The translations under genes and the position numbers were made by a program. Below the pieces are notes generated by a model. It was not told the origin of the DNA. It was given only the letters and a program-made list of their open reading frames with translations, and searched no databases. This document shows positions 36,859 to 47,310 of a DNA stretch of 64,000 nt, one piece after another (position 1 is the stretch's first letter; each line of letters opens with the position of its first letter). This DNA comes from Bryobacteraceae bacterium (GTDB lineage: Bacteria; Acidobacteriota; Terriglobia; Bryobacterales; Bryobacteraceae), in NCBI GenBank assembly GCA_025980665.1, contig JAICXC010000004.1, positions 1-64,000 on the forward strand, written 5' to 3'.

Positions 36859-39800
36859 ATGTCTCGAAATAGGGTATTTAGAAAAACTTTAAGCGCGACG
36901 ATCTTGTTGTGCGCGGGCGCGTATGGGTCCTTTGCCCAAAACCGGCCCGTTCAACCGACTCAAGCGAGTCCCTCAGCTGCCGCGGGCACGCCCGGCACTT
37001 TCTCTGGCCGGCTGACCGGCGGCGGCATGGACGGAGCCACCGTGACGATCACCAACGCCGCCACTGGAGCGTCCCAAACAGCCACAGCCGACAGCAACGG
37101 CATGTTCACGTTTGCCAATCTTACGCCAGGCTCATATCGGGTGATGGTTCGCCTGAAGTCCGGGCTGCAATTGGAAGAGAGCACGATGGAAGTGACTCCC
37201 GCGGGGGGCCCGATCCAAGTCGCGTTTACTTCGCGAACAGGGGGAACTGCCGCGAACCTCGAGTTGGACGGCACGGCGCCAACAGTCGAGACTAACTCAG
37301 CCGAAGTGTCGCGAAGCTATGACAGCCAGACCATTCGGTCTCTTCCGATTCTGGATCGCCAGAATCAGGAACTGATCACGCTCATGCCCGGAATCACGCC
37401 GCCTATGACTGCAACGGACCGAATCAATGATCCGCAAAGGACGCGCTCCTTTAATGTGAACGGACAGGCAGCTTATACCAATCTATACAACCAAGATGGC
37501 GCCTATGATAACGAGCCGTTCTCAGGACGTCCGCTGCGCACGGAGCCAGACGAAGCCGTGGAGGCGCTGGAAGTTCGCACCAGCAACTACAACGCGGAAT
37601 ATGGAATAGCTGCGGGCAGCTGGGCGAGCACCGTTACACGTCCTGGGACGAATGCGATTCACGGGAGCCTTTTCGAATTCAACACCAATAGCTATTTCAG
37701 AAGCGGCAAAACTTTGGCCGCCTCGCAAACCAGTCCGCGCTTCAATACCAACCAATTCGGTGCTACGGCAGGAGCCGCGATGATCCCCGATCGGATGTTC
37801 TGGTTCTTGTCCTATGAAGGATATATTCAGCGTGGCGGTCAGGAGGCTGTCGCAACGGTTCCAACGGCTGGATTTGCATCCGGCAACTTTAGCCAGGTTC
37901 CAGGCGCGACGATCTTCAACCCACAAAGCAGTATCTTTGGAGGATCGCGGACGCCATTTCCTGGTAACGTCATTCCCGGATTTCAGTTCAATCCAACTTC
38001 TCAACGTATTCTGGCGCAGCTTCCGGCACCGAATCTGCCTGGATTCTCTAATAATCTGGTGGGCAGTATTCCGCTACTCGATGACAATCATCGCCTGGAC
38101 GGGAAACTCGACTATCGCTTCTCCGAGAAAACCACCGGGTTCCTGCGCTATGGCTTCACTGAGTCGAGCGTGGATCAAGGGTCCTTGCTCGGGCCAGTTG
38201 GAAGTCCGCTCAATTCCGAGTTTCGCGGTATGAACGCAGTCGGCAGCATTACACAGATCTTCACGACCAATCTACTGGCGGAGTTTCGGCTGGGATATGA
38301 CCGGTATCGGAATCAGATCGCTCCATGGAATTCGGCGGGTCTGACGGGACTTCCTGGGTTTCCCAACGGCCTCCCGTCCATTAACATCTCGGGATTTTCT
38401 CCTTTAGGATTGCCGGTGAACGTTCCCAGGAAAGAAACGGATAACGTTTATGATGGCGCAAGCAACTGGATGTATCATACGGGGATTCACTCGCTAAAGA
38501 TTGGTGTCGGCGCCCGGGAGCTCCAGTCGAATGGCTTCAGCAATCCATTCTTCAACAGTCTGGGAAGCTTCGAGTTCGGTCCTGGCGCGACTCTGGGAAC
38601 GACGGCTTCAGCTGCGACTTTAAGTCCCACAGCCCTGCAAGCCAATGCTATCGCGGCGTTTTTGGTGGGTGCCCCCACGCAGTCGGGTATTTCTACCTTT
38701 ACAACGACCCCCGCGTATCGGCAGAGACAATACTCAGCCTATCTGACCGACACTCTGAACCTGTTTCAGAAGCTATACCTTGAGTTAGGGGTTCGTTACG
38801 ACATCTTCAGTCCACTCGAGCCTGGACAGGCCGGAGGGGCGGTGGTTTATGATCCTGCGACCAACACAACTGCCACCTTAGGAGTCAATGGTGTCGGGAT
38901 ACGATCGACCCGTACGGACCTGAATAATGTAGCGCCCCGCGTGGGTTTGGCTTTTCGTCCGACGAACCGATTTGTGTTCCGGGGGGGCTATGGGATTCAT
39001 TATTTCCCGATTCCATTCTTCCTGAGCGGCTTCAATCCCGCAGTGCGGGGCGTACAATCTGGAATCGCCGGCGGCATTGCCACGACAACCTTCGCGAATC
39101 CCACGATTCCACCAAGTGGAAACACGGCTCCGAATCAGCCTTTCTTCACGGGCCAAAGGGATGTCAACACACCTTACATCCAAACTTACAGCGGCATGAT
39201 CCAGGGAGACATGGGAAATGGATTCCTATTGGATATTGGCTACGTCGGCAATCGAGGACGGCAGTTGCCTTATGAGATCACTCAAACGGGTCTACCGGGC
39301 TCAGGACTCACGGGACAACTGGCGAATCGTACTGCTGCGCTGATCCAGACTGGCACAGGGCTGAACAGCAATTACAACTCACTGCAAGTAAATCTTACCA
39401 AACGATTCGCGGCAGGCTTGTCCTTCGCCGGCGCCTACACCTACGGGAAAGCTCTGGACTATGGCACGAACCTGCTTGATCCTTTCAATCGTGGAAATAA
39501 CTATGGTCCGGCTGATTGGGATCGTACTCACATACTCTCAGTGAGTCACGATTGGCGTCTTCCTTTCAAAAAGACGGGCTGGGTAGGACGAGCCGTGGCT
39601 GACTGGGAGATTACAGGGATCCTCCGTTGGGCTACTGGAACTCCGTATACCGTCACTGCGGATCCGCTGGCCTGCGGATGCTTGGGAGCGTCGGCCGTGC
39701 CGGCGGCCTTCAATTCCGCTACCACAAACGGGTCGACAAACAATGGCTCGTCGTCGTTTAATCCCGGCTCCTTCACCTCTCCGGCCGCGGGGACTTTCGG

Positions 39801-40047
39801 CAACCTGGCGCGTAATGCTTTCCGAGGCCCGGACATGTTCGTGTACAACGCGGCGCTTTTCCGCAACTTCGCGGTTCGTGAAAACATTAAGCTCGAATTT
39901 CGCGGAGAAGCCTACAACCTTACCAATACGACCAATCCCATGAATCCGATATCGAATTTTACGACACCGGGATTCGGGACCTCGATCGGGAATATAGACG
40001 GCCTCGCGGGACGTCAATTTCAGGTTGCCGCGCGAATATTGTTTTAG
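36859..40047 (+). CDS. TonB-dependent receptor with carboxypeptidase-regulatory-like domain
   Basis: 1062 residues from ATG 36859, placed 7 bases after an AGGAGG; the frame is open to 36823 but that start lacks a site. Signal MSRNRVFRKTLSATILLCAGAYGSFAQ, regulatory-like domain (residues about 45-130), plug with RSFNVNGQAAYTN, and barrel ending ARILF. It follows the sortase gene by 51 bases, so sortase, substrate and receptor may be cotranscribed. It differs from the other receptors in having a Ser/Asn-rich insert and no NCHC motif. Substrate unknown. Confidence 0.87.
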   Translation: MSRNRVFRKTLSATILLCAGAYGSFAQNRPVQPTQASPSAAAGTPGTFSGRLTGGGMDGATVTITNAATGASQTATADSNGMFTFANLTPGSYRVMVRLKSGLQLEESTMEVTPAGGPIQVAFTSRTGGTAANLELDGTAPTVETNSAEVSRSYDSQTIRSLPILDRQNQELITLMPGITPPMTATDRINDPQRTRSFNVNGQAAYTNLYNQDGAYDNEPFSGRPLRTEPDEAVEALEVRTSNYNAEYGIAAGSWASTVTRPGTNAIHGSLFEFNTNSYFRSGKTLAASQTSPRFNTNQFGATAGAAMIPDRMFWFLSYEGYIQRGGQEAVATVPTAGFASGNFSQVPGATIFNPQSSIFGGSRTPFPGNVIPGFQFNPTSQRILAQLPAPNLPGFSNNLVGSIPLLDDNHRLDGKLDYRFSEKTTGFLRYGFTESSVDQGSLLGPVGSPLNSEFRGMNAVGSITQIFTTNLLAEFRLGYDRYRNQIAPWNSAGLTGLPGFPNGLPSINISGFSPLGLPVNVPRKETDNVYDGASNWMYHTGIHSLKIGVGARELQSNGFSNPFFNSLGSFEFGPGATLGTTASAATLSPTALQANAIAAFLVGAPTQSGISTFTTTPAYRQRQYSAYLTDTLNLFQKLYLELGVRYDIFSPLEPGQAGGAVVYDPATNTTATLGVNGVGIRSTRTDLNNVAPRVGLAFRPTNRFVFRGGYGIHYFPIPFFLSGFNPAVRGVQSGIAGGIATTTFANPTIPPSGNTAPNQPFFTGQRDVNTPYIQTYSGMIQGDMGNGFLLDIGYVGNRGRQLPYEITQTGLPGSGLTGQLANRTAALIQTGTGLNSNYNSLQVNLTKRFAAGLSFAGAYTYGKALDYGTNLLDPFNRGNNYGPADWDRTHILSVSHDWRLPFKKTGWVGRAVADWEITGILRWATGTPYTVTADPLACGCLGASAVPAAFNSATTNGSTNNGSSSFNPGSFTSPAAGTFGNLARNAFRGPDMFVYNAALFRNFAVRENIKLEFRGEAYNLTNTTNPMNPISNFTTPGFGTSIGNIDGLAGRQFQVAARILF

Positions 40048-40062
40048 TTAAGGAAGACAACT

Positions 40063-40099
40063 GCACGCCGCGGCCCAACGGGGCAGGGTCGCGGCGTGC
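40063..40099 (+). terminator. GC-rich hairpin after the TonB receptor gene
   Basis: Perfect 10-base arms GCACGCCGCG and CGCGGCGTGC around a 17-base loop, 15 bases after the stop. There is no T-run, so it is a terminator-like or attenuating hairpin. It could also act for the minus-strand gene ending at 40130. Confidence 0.55.
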
Positions 40100-40129
40100 T
40101 GTCTGCTGTCGCGAAGAGGTATTTCGCTT

Positions 40130-40903
40130 TTAATCGCTAGCGCATCTGGCTACGCAGGCTCGCTTGGCTTCATGCCTCCATTGGCGCCCCGAAATTCCCC
40201 AGCCCCATAATTCATAGAGCAGTGGACCAGAATGGGGCGCTTCACTGAAATCGTAAGCAGGCGCGTCACGGAAACGTTCGCAGTCGAGACAGAAGTAACT
40301 CAGGATTTTCTGCTGCGTTCTAAAACAATCGATCATTCTACGTTTTAGAGCGCGATCCGCCTGGGTTAGCGCGATCACTTCCTCCTCTGAGGAACTTTTC
40401 CCAATAAAAGTTCCCGTTACCATTCCACCGTCTGCACCCGCATGATAGAGCGGATACTCTCGATGGGCGAACCATGATCGCCGGTTTTTGACCGCGGCAA
40501 CTGCAAACGCCGCGGCATCATGGTCTGGATGGCCGCCTTCGTAGGCTGGGGAAAACACCAGTTCTGGCTTTAGCGAGTCAACAATGGTGCCCATTTGGTC
40601 GATCAGGGCAGGCAGATGAAGATAAGCTTCCTTATCCGGGAAGGCGAAGCTGATACAACGCTGGTCAGGAATGCCGACCAGAGTGAGGGCCGCTCTTAAT
40701 TCGTCGCGCCGCGCTTTGGCGTACTCATCGCGCGTCGAAAACCCAAGATCCCGGGCGTTCTGCATATCCCGCGGACTTCCGTCGGTAACGTGCAAAATAT
40801 GCACATCAGTATCACGGTGGTGGTGAAGCCAGATGGCCGCACCCACCACTTCATCGTCGGGGTGAGCCGCGACCACTAATGCGCTTAGGGGCTTACTGCC
40901 CAT
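40130..40903 (-). CDS. PIG-L family deacetylase
   Basis: 257 residues from the ATG at 40903 (MGSKPLSALVVAAHPDDEV), overlapping the preceding glycosyltransferase gene by 19 bases. The zinc-binding motifs AAHPDDE (His, Asp) and GHPDHDA (His) are present. PIG-L enzymes deacetylate N-acetylglucosamine-containing glycans or antibiotics. Paired with a GT4 glycosyltransferase it probably edits a glycan made in this locus. A longer frame reaching to 41026 is unlikely since its extra residues are overlapping sequence. Confidence 0.88.
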   Translation of the reverse strand: MGSKPLSALVVAAHPDDEVVGAAIWLHHHRDTDVHILHVTDGSPRDMQNARDLGFSTRDEYAKARRDELRAALTLVGIPDQRCISFAFPDKEAYLHLPALIDQMGTIVDSLKPELVFSPAYEGGHPDHDAAAFAVAAVKNRRSWFAHREYPLYHAGADGGMVTGTFIGKSSSEEEVIALTQADRALKRRMIDCFRTQQKILSYFCLDCERFRDAPAYDFSEAPHSGPLLYELWGWGISGRQWRHEAKRACVARCASD

Positions 40904-41973
40904 TGGCTGACGTAGCGGTCTGCCGACCGCTCTCCTGAATTGTCTCGGACCAAGTTTTGATAAACCTGAAGATAACGAGATGCCATGGTTTGTGCCGAAT
41001 AGCGGGTACGTGCCACTCTCCGGCACGTCTCCGGGTTGAGGTCGCCAACATCTCGCAGAGCGCGGCTCATCTCAGCGACGTCCGAAACCAGAAACCCGGT
41101 TCGGCCGTGGTCGATGATTTCGGGTAGCGCACCTGACCGGAACGCAATCACCGGGGTGCCGCACGCAAGGGCTTCCATGGCAACCAAAGAACTTGTCTCA
41201 GAAACCGTGCTTGGAATCATCAGACATTTGGCCTGGGACAGAAGACGTCTCTTCTTAGAAAAACCGACCGGCCCGATAAACCTTCGCATAGCGTCCAGAC
41301 GGGGCCGAATAGTGCGTCTGAAATAATCCAGGTGCGCTCGGTACGGAAAAACCTGTCCTGCGAGCACTAACTCCGTTTTAGCCCGCCTTGCGGCGTCTAA
41401 TGCAAAATGAAAGCCTTTTTCTGGACAGATCCTGCCCAATGCCAAGGCGAAATTCCGGCGTGGGACATCTGTGCCGAGTCTATCCACATCCACTCCATTT
41501 GGAATGGGCGGCAGCAGGTGTGCAGAGGGGGGACAACGCCGGTGCTGGGATTTCGATACGCAGTTGAGCTGATAGCGGCTTCTTCTCTGATGAAAGATCT
41601 TGCGCGGATACCAATCCGGCGGTAAATGCAGAGTCGCTAGCACAGGGACACTACCGGTCGGAACATAGGCGTGGAAGTCCAGACTGTGCATGTGGATGAG
41701 ATCGATCGGATACTTGGCAAGAGCGTCTTTGATGAGCTTGCGATGGATGCGCCGGCCCCAGTCCCGGACCGAGTCATCCAAGCGCCCTGCCGCTGGAGGC
41801 GATGCGATTAGCGTGCCCTCCACTTTAGACCCTTCGGCGGCGATCACGAGCGAGCGATGTCCTTCCGAGACGAGGTTCCGATCAAGTAAGGTAAGGATCT
41901 GTTCGGAGCCACCTACTGCGTCGATGCCCACTTCTGTCAACGGATAGGCAACGCTCAGGATTGTCAGTTTCAT
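40885..41973 (-). CDS. Glycosyltransferase family 4
   Basis: About 362 residues from ATG 41973 (MKLTILSVAYPL; starts at 41982 and 42009 are also open). The GT4 features are the opening GGSEQ, LALGRICPEKGF, and the nucleotide-sugar motif ETSSLVAMEALACGTPVIAFRSGALPEII. It transfers a sugar from a nucleotide donor to a growing glycan in the cytoplasm. It shares an operon with the PIG-L deacetylase and is divergent from the PfkB kinase gene. Confidence 0.88.
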   Translation of the reverse strand: MKLTILSVAYPLTEVGIDAVGGSEQILTLLDRNLVSEGHRSLVIAAEGSKVEGTLIASPPAAGRLDDSVRDWGRRIHRKLIKDALAKYPIDLIHMHSLDFHAYVPTGSVPVLATLHLPPDWYPRKIFHQRRSRYQLNCVSKSQHRRCPPSAHLLPPIPNGVDVDRLGTDVPRRNFALALGRICPEKGFHFALDAARRAKTELVLAGQVFPYRAHLDYFRRTIRPRLDAMRRFIGPVGFSKKRRLLSQAKCLMIPSTVSETSSLVAMEALACGTPVIAFRSGALPEIIDHGRTGFLVSDVAEMSRALRDVGDLNPETCRRVARTRYSAQTMASRYLQVYQNLVRDNSGERSADRYVSQWAVSP

Positions 41974-42042
41974 AACGTTCATAAGGCGGGATTGCAATTG
42001 CGATGCCACGGTAGGGCGAATGAATTGCTCTGTCAGGTCGGA

Positions 42043-42987
42043 ATGGTCGCGCGCGAGAAGAAACGCGTAGCAGTGGTCGGCGAGTTCTTCATCGACGAAA
42101 TCTTCACTGAATTCAATGCCTTACCGAAACTAGGAGAAGAGTGTTTCGCCCGCAAATTCAGACGGGAAGTGGGCGGCGGCGCAGCGATTACGGCCTGTGC
42201 ACTCGCCAAACTGGGAGTCCATGTGAGTGTCGTCGGATCTGTGGGTAAAGAGGACGGGCAGTGGCTGGTAGATCGTCTACGATCTTTCGACATAGACTGC
42301 TCCGGACTCGAGCTCGATTCAACGGAGCCGACCGGAATCACCGTAAGCGCTTCAACCCGCGAAGATCGTTCATTTCTAACGTATTACGGCGCCAACCGGA
42401 AACTCAAGCGGCTGCTTCGTGGAGCCGAAACCGCGCGCATTCTTGGAAGCGCCAGCCACGTGCACTTCGCATGCGCGCCCGATTCGGAAGCCGATGAGGC
42501 GCTATTATTAGCTCTTCGAAAACGGCGCAGGCGCATCTCAATCGATGTCCAATCTCATGTAAGCTGGCTTACCCGGCCGGAAAGCCTGAACATTTTACGG
42601 CAGTGCGACGTTTTCTTCCCCAATGAACGAGAGGGCGGCTGGATATCGTCCGCAGCTGAACCGCATGAGATTCTGCAAAAGCTGAAAGATAAGGGTCTTC
42701 GGGGCGTGGGCCTGAAGCTTGGCGGAAAAGGCGCCGCACTGCTCTGGCGCCGGCGCGAGTTCCTGGCGGATCCGTTTCCCGTGAAAAATATCGACACGAC
42801 GGGAGCTGGAGACTGTTTCAACGCTGGATTTATTTTCGCGTGGCTGCGAGGAGATAGCCCGCAACGCTGTTTGGAGATCGCAAATATCTGTGGGGCGCTT
42901 TCTACCCGCGCGCTCGGCGGGATTGCCGGATTTCCCACACTTACCGAACTTATGGAATACGAATCTCAACTGGACTCCGACAAATGA
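42043..42987 (+). CDS. PfkB-family carbohydrate kinase
   Basis: 314 residues from ATG 42043, preceded by CAGGTCGGA; a start at 41992 is open but overlaps the divergent gene. PfkB motifs are GGGAAITACALAKLG and, near the C-terminus, NIDTTGAGDCFNAGF with the catalytic aspartate. The family phosphorylates sugars such as ribose, fructose or 2-keto-3-deoxygluconate; the substrate cannot be read. Its stop overlaps the GH4 start (ATGA), giving a coupled kinase-glycosidase unit. Confidence 0.9.
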   Translation: MVAREKKRVAVVGEFFIDEIFTEFNALPKLGEECFARKFRREVGGGAAITACALAKLGVHVSVVGSVGKEDGQWLVDRLRSFDIDCSGLELDSTEPTGITVSASTREDRSFLTYYGANRKLKRLLRGAETARILGSASHVHFACAPDSEADEALLLALRKRRRRISIDVQSHVSWLTRPESLNILRQCDVFFPNEREGGWISSAAEPHEILQKLKDKGLRGVGLKLGGKGAALLWRRREFLADPFPVKNIDTTGAGDCFNAGFIFAWLRGDSPQRCLEIANICGALSTRALGGIAGFPTLTELMEYESQLDSDK

Positions 42988-44369
42988 AACTCTGTGTTAT
43001 GGGATGCGGCCTTCGGACACCCCTCCTGCTTCACGGTTTAATTCACTCCGGACTCGGTATTGACGAAGTGGCCCTCTACGATATCGATTCCAAACGCTCT
43101 CAGTTGATGGAAGCCCTGGGAATTCGCATGGCCGAGGGGTTCTCCGCGCGAATCGTTTCAACGCCGGTGCTAGAACACGCTATTCAGGAGTCAAGCTTCG
43201 TCATCAGCAGCATCCGCGTCGGCAACATGAAAACACGAGCTGCGGATGAACGCCTGGCGCTCGAGTGTGGCTTCGCAGGGCAGGAGACCACAGGGCCAGC
43301 CGGATTCGCAATGGCTCTGCGCACGATACCCGTGGCTATCGAATATGCAAGGCTCGTGGAACGGTTAGCCCCGTCGGCATGGATCGTCAACTTCACGAAC
43401 CCCGCGGGCATCATCACACAAGCCATATCGACGCACACGGGCGCCAACGTGATCGGAATTTGCGACACTCCTGCCGAGCTCTTTTTTCAGATTGCTCGAG
43501 CCCTGGGCGAGCCATTCGAACAAGTCCGCTGCGGATACTTTGGGCTGAATCACCTGGGGTGGGTGAGATCGGTTCAGGTTCGAGGAAAGGAGAGGATCGG
43601 CCAGCTATTAGACGACGACCGCAAACTGCAGATGCTTTACCCTTCGCATCTTTTTGACGGCGCACTTATTCGGGCACTGGGCGTGATTCCCACTGAGTAT
43701 TTATTTTTTTATTACAACCAGTCTCTGGCACGACAGAACCAGCTTCGCGCCGGTCTTACGCGTGGAGAGGAACTCGAAACTCTCAACCGAGAGATCTGGA
43801 TGAGACTAGAGGCCCATAATCGTTCGAGCGACGCCCGAGAGGCCGTAGAGGAATACAAGCGATATTTGAACCGGCGCAATGCGAGCTATATGAAACTGGA
43901 AGGCGAAGCCGGATCAGCGTTCAACGGCCCGGATCCTGGCTGGAATCCATTTGAGGGCGCCACCGGATACCATCGCATCGCCGTGGATGCGATTCGGGCC
44001 CTGACTAACGCTGAGAGCCGTTCCCTGGTCTTAAACGTGCCGAATCACGGCGCTATTGAGGAACTTGCGTCCCAGGATGTGATCGAAGTTCCTTGCGCAG
44101 TGGATCGAACTGGCCCGCGCCCTTCGAAGATCGGACGTCTTCCTGAGCCTGTTCGCGGATTGGTTGTTTCCGTTAAGTATTACGAACGTCTCGCTATACA
44201 GGCAGCGATTGAAAAGCGATGGGACACGGCGGCGTTCGCGCTGACCATGAACCCAATCGTGGGAAGCTGGGAGGCGGCCCGTCGGTTCCTCGAAGGGTTG
44301 GAGCTAACTGATCCCCAACATTTCTCGAATTTCCAATCACGTGATATTCTGCACTCAGTATCCTTCTGA
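42984..44369 (+). CDS. Glycoside hydrolase family 4
   Basis: 461 residues. The NAD-binding start [12 protein letters not shown], the GH4 signature FTNPAGI and [13 protein letters not shown], and a [10 protein letters not shown] segment place it in GH4, enzymes that need NAD and a divalent metal and use redox chemistry. The cysteine motif CDTP differs from the CNVP of known 6-phospho-beta-glucosidases and from the CHSV of alpha-galactosidases, so the sugar specificity is open. It is coupled to a PfkB kinase and followed within 3 bases by a GH2 gene. Confidence 0.85.
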   Translation: MKLCVMGCGLRTPLLLHGLIHSGLGIDEVALYDIDSKRSQLMEALGIRMAEGFSARIVSTPVLEHAIQESSFVISSIRVGNMKTRAADERLALECGFAGQETTGPAGFAMALRTIPVAIEYARLVERLAPSAWIVNFTNPAGIITQAISTHTGANVIGICDTPAELFFQIARALGEPFEQVRCGYFGLNHLGWVRSVQVRGKERIGQLLDDDRKLQMLYPSHLFDGALIRALGVIPTEYLFFYYNQSLARQNQLRAGLTRGEELETLNREIWMRLEAHNRSSDAREAVEEYKRYLNRRNASYMKLEGEAGSAFNGPDPGWNPFEGATGYHRIAVDAIRALTNAESRSLVLNVPNHGAIEELASQDVIEVPCAVDRTGPRPSKIGRLPEPVRGLVVSVKYYERLAIQAAIEKRWDTAAFALTMNPIVGSWEAARRFLEGLELTDPQHFSNFQSRDILHSVSF

Positions 44370-44372
44370 ACC

Positions 44373-46169
44373 GTGGGCACTTCTTCTCGCATTCCCCTAA
44401 AAGATCTCGCATCTCCAATGGCGACGTCTGTTCCGCGTCCTGAATATCCGCGGCCGCAGTTCGTGCGCGAAGCCTGGATGAACCTGAACGGCTCGTGGAA
44501 ATTCAGATTCGACGATCAGGATATCGGTCTTGAGCAGCGATGGTTCGCCGGAACCGACTATCCCGCTGAAATCCTGGTGCCATTTTCTTTGGAATCACCC
44601 ATGAGCGGCATTGGAGATCGTTCTTTCCACCCCTGCGTGTGGTATGAGCGACCTTTCAACGTGCCGCGGGATTGGGCCGGCAAGCGAATACGGATTAATT
44701 TTGGCGCGGTCGATTATCGTTCCACCGTTTGGGTTAACGGTATCGTCGTCGCCACTCACGAGGGCGGCCACACACCGTTCTCTTCTGATATTACGGGGGC
44801 CCTTCGACCAGAAGGAAACATCCTAGTAGTTCGCGCCGAAGATCCGCCCACCGACCGTTACATCCCGCGCGGCAAGCAGCATTGGGAAGTTTCTCCCGCG
44901 AGTATATTTTACGCGCGTACCACGGGTATCTGGCAGACAGTGTGGCTGGAGCCCGTTTCGCTGAGCCACCTGGAAACCGTTCGAATCACTTCCGCCATCG
45001 ACGGTTCTGTTTCGTTTGCCGTGAAGGTTGCAAATCCCGGGCAGTCGCAGTTTGTAACCATTGCAATTCAAGACCACGGACGGATGCTGGCATCGGCGAT
45101 GAGCCTGGCAGACGGACCGTTTACGCAGTTATCCGCGCATATTTTGGATCCCAAACTCTGGTCGCCGGATCGACCGCATCTCTATGGTGTGCGGATTGAG
45201 CTGAATGGTCCGGATGGCCTTCTGGACACAGTGGAGAGCTATTTTGGCATCCGCTCCATAAGTACTCAGGAAGGGAAAGTTCTCCTCAACGGCAATCCGA
45301 TCTACTTGAAGACGGTTCTAGACCAAGGTTATTGGCCGCAATCGAATCTGACACCGCCTTCCGACGAGGCGATTGTGGAGGATATCCGGCGGACGCAGGA
45401 GCTCGGATTCAACGGGGTTCGGAAACATCAAAAAGTGGAGGATCCGCGCTTCCTGTACTGGGCGGATCGGATGGGTTTGCTGGTTGCCGCGGAGATGGCG
45501 AACGCGTATCTGTTCAATGAAGATGCTGTAGCTCGCATGACGCGCGAATGGATTGAGGTTGTTTCGCGCGATTACAACCACCCAAGCATCATCATTTGGA
45601 CGCCAGTAAACGAAAGTTGGGGAGTTCCTAATCTATCGGAGAGACGCCAGCAGGCGCACCTTAAAGCTCTTTACTATCTGACCAAGTCGCTGGACGACAC
45701 CCGGCTGGTCATCGATAACGACGGCTGGGAACATACCGAAGTCACGGATCTGTTTGCGATTCACGATTACACGCGTACGGGCAAAGAATTTCAGCTTAGG
45801 TTCCAGAATGTCACGCAAGGTTTGCCTCTGCCGATGTATGGGAAGCTGTACTCGGCTCCCGGCCACCGGTACAACGGATCACCTATTCTGCTCTGGGAGT
45901 TCGGGGGCGTCGGTTACGTGCTCCCCGAAGACATGACTATCGCGCCGGAGAATTCGTGGGGTTACTCTGGCTTGGAACCGAATCCCGAACTGGCGCTGGA
46001 GCGCATACGGGGCCTATACGAGGCGATCGCGCGGCTTCCGCAGATTGCCGGTATCTGTTACACGCAGTTGTATGACGTGGAACAGGAGGTCAACGGGCTG
46101 ATGACCTATGACCGGCGAATGAAGTTCGACCCTCGAGCGATCCGTGAAATCAATTCGCTTCTGATATAA
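44373..46169 (+). CDS. Glycoside hydrolase family 2 (beta-galactosidase/glucuronidase type)
   Basis: 598 residues from a GTG at 44373. Sugar-binding domain (about 30-190), immunoglobulin-like domain (about 190-290) and TIM-barrel catalytic domain (from about 300) are present. The acid/base glutamate lies in TPVNESWG and the nucleophile glutamate in LLWEFGG. No signal peptide is seen, so it acts on an imported or intracellular glycoside. It ends tail to tail with the glf gene, overlapping it by 20 bases. It probably supplies monosaccharide to the kinase of the same operon. Confidence 0.9.
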   Translation: MGTSSRIPLKDLASPMATSVPRPEYPRPQFVREAWMNLNGSWKFRFDDQDIGLEQRWFAGTDYPAEILVPFSLESPMSGIGDRSFHPCVWYERPFNVPRDWAGKRIRINFGAVDYRSTVWVNGIVVATHEGGHTPFSSDITGALRPEGNILVVRAEDPPTDRYIPRGKQHWEVSPASIFYARTTGIWQTVWLEPVSLSHLETVRITSAIDGSVSFAVKVANPGQSQFVTIAIQDHGRMLASAMSLADGPFTQLSAHILDPKLWSPDRPHLYGVRIELNGPDGLLDTVESYFGIRSISTQEGKVLLNGNPIYLKTVLDQGYWPQSNLTPPSDEAIVEDIRRTQELGFNGVRKHQKVEDPRFLYWADRMGLLVAAEMANAYLFNEDAVARMTREWIEVVSRDYNHPSIIIWTPVNESWGVPNLSERRQQAHLKALYYLTKSLDDTRLVIDNDGWEHTEVTDLFAIHDYTRTGKEFQLRFQNVTQGLPLPMYGKLYSAPGHRYNGSPILLWEFGGVGYVLPEDMTIAPENSWGYSGLEPNPELALERIRGLYEAIARLPQIAGICYTQLYDVEQEVNGLMTYDRRMKFDPRAIREINSLLI

Positions 46170-47310
46170 GCATTTCCGTTCGGGCGATCAGCTCGGGCTT
46201 CCGTACTAATTCGCCACGGGTGGCTCCGGAAAGTTTGGCGCACAACGTCAGGGCTTGTGCGACTACCTGATCCATGTTGTAGTACTTATAGGTCGCAAGC
46301 CTGCCAACAAAGTGAACTGCCGGTGTTTGCGCCGCCAAAGCTTCGTATCGCTTGTAGATTGCGGCGTTGTCGGGGCGGGGCACCGGGTAGTAAGGATCGC
46401 CTCCATCGCATGGATACTCGTAGACCACGCTTGTCTTCGAGTGTGCCTGACCGGTCAAATGCTTGAATTCCGTGACGCGAGTATAGTCGTGTTCATTGGG
46501 GTGGTTAATGACAGCGACGGGCTGAAGCTTCTCCACATCCACCGTTTCATGCCGGAACTGAATCGAGCGGTACGGCAATTTCCCGAATCGGTAGCCAAAG
46601 AACTCGTCAACAGGCCCGGTGTAAACCAGCTCCCGATACTGAACGCTCTTCAGAACGTCGCGATAGTCCGTGTTTAAGATTACTGTTATGTTCGGATGGT
46701 CCAGCATGTTTTCGAACATGCGTGTGAAGCCGTGCCGGGGCATCGCCTGGTACGTGTCGGTGAAGTATCGATCATCGCGGTTGGTGCGGACAGGTATTCG
46801 GGCCGTAACGGACGCATCGAGATCAGAAGGATCCAGGCCCCACTGCTTGCGCGTATACCCACGAAACATTTTTTCGTAGAGATCCCGTCCGACGCGGCTG
46901 ACCACGACATCTTCCGAAGTGCGGATGGCCGGGGGTTTCTCCGCAATCTTCTCGAGGTAAGCTTCCATCTCATCGACGGTGAGCTCTAGTCCATGGAGAA
47001 TATTCACCGTATCCAAGTTGATCGGTATAGGTACGAGCTTTCCGTCCACTGAGGCGAGCACTTTGTGCTCGTAGTTCCGCCACTCAGTGAACAAGGAAAG
47101 ATAGTCGAATACATCCTTGGAGTTGGTATGAAAGATATGAGGCCCGTATTTATGAACCAGGACTCCATGCTGATCGTGATGATCGTAGGCATTCCCGCCA
47201 ATATGGTTTCGGCGATCCAGCAGCATCACCCGTTTCCCGAAGTTGCGGGCCATTTGAGCGGCCACCACTGATCCAGAGAATCCTGCGCCAACGATAACGT
47301 AGTCAAACAC
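46150..47310 (-). CDS. glf: UDP-galactopyranose mutase
   Basis: 386 residues from a GTG at 47310 preceded by GCAGGAG; the open frame to 47361 lacks a site. The FAD-binding start VIVGAGFSGSVVAA, the motif YGPHIFHT, and the RRFYT-like KQWGLDPSDLD and PRHGFTRMFENML segments identify it. It converts UDP-galactopyranose to UDP-galactofuranose. It overlaps the upstream glycosyltransferase by 8 bases, so both are coupled. Clustering with galK, galT and galM in the same region fits a galactose-to-galactofuranose route. Confidence 0.94.
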   Translation of the reverse strand: MFDYVIVGAGFSGSVVAAQMARNFGKRVMLLDRRNHIGGNAYDHHDQHGVLVHKYGPHIFHTNSKDVFDYLSLFTEWRNYEHKVLASVDGKLVPIPINLDTVNILHGLELTVDEMEAYLEKIAEKPPAIRTSEDVVVSRVGRDLYEKMFRGYTRKQWGLDPSDLDASVTARIPVRTNRDDRYFTDTYQAMPRHGFTRMFENMLDHPNITVILNTDYRDVLKSVQYRELVYTGPVDEFFGYRFGKLPYRSIQFRHETVDVEKLQPVAVINHPNEHDYTRVTEFKHLTGQAHSKTSVVYEYPCDGGDPYYPVPRPDNAAIYKRYEALAAQTPAVHFVGRLATYKYYNMDQVVAQALTLCAKLSGATRGELVRKPELIARTEMLISEAN

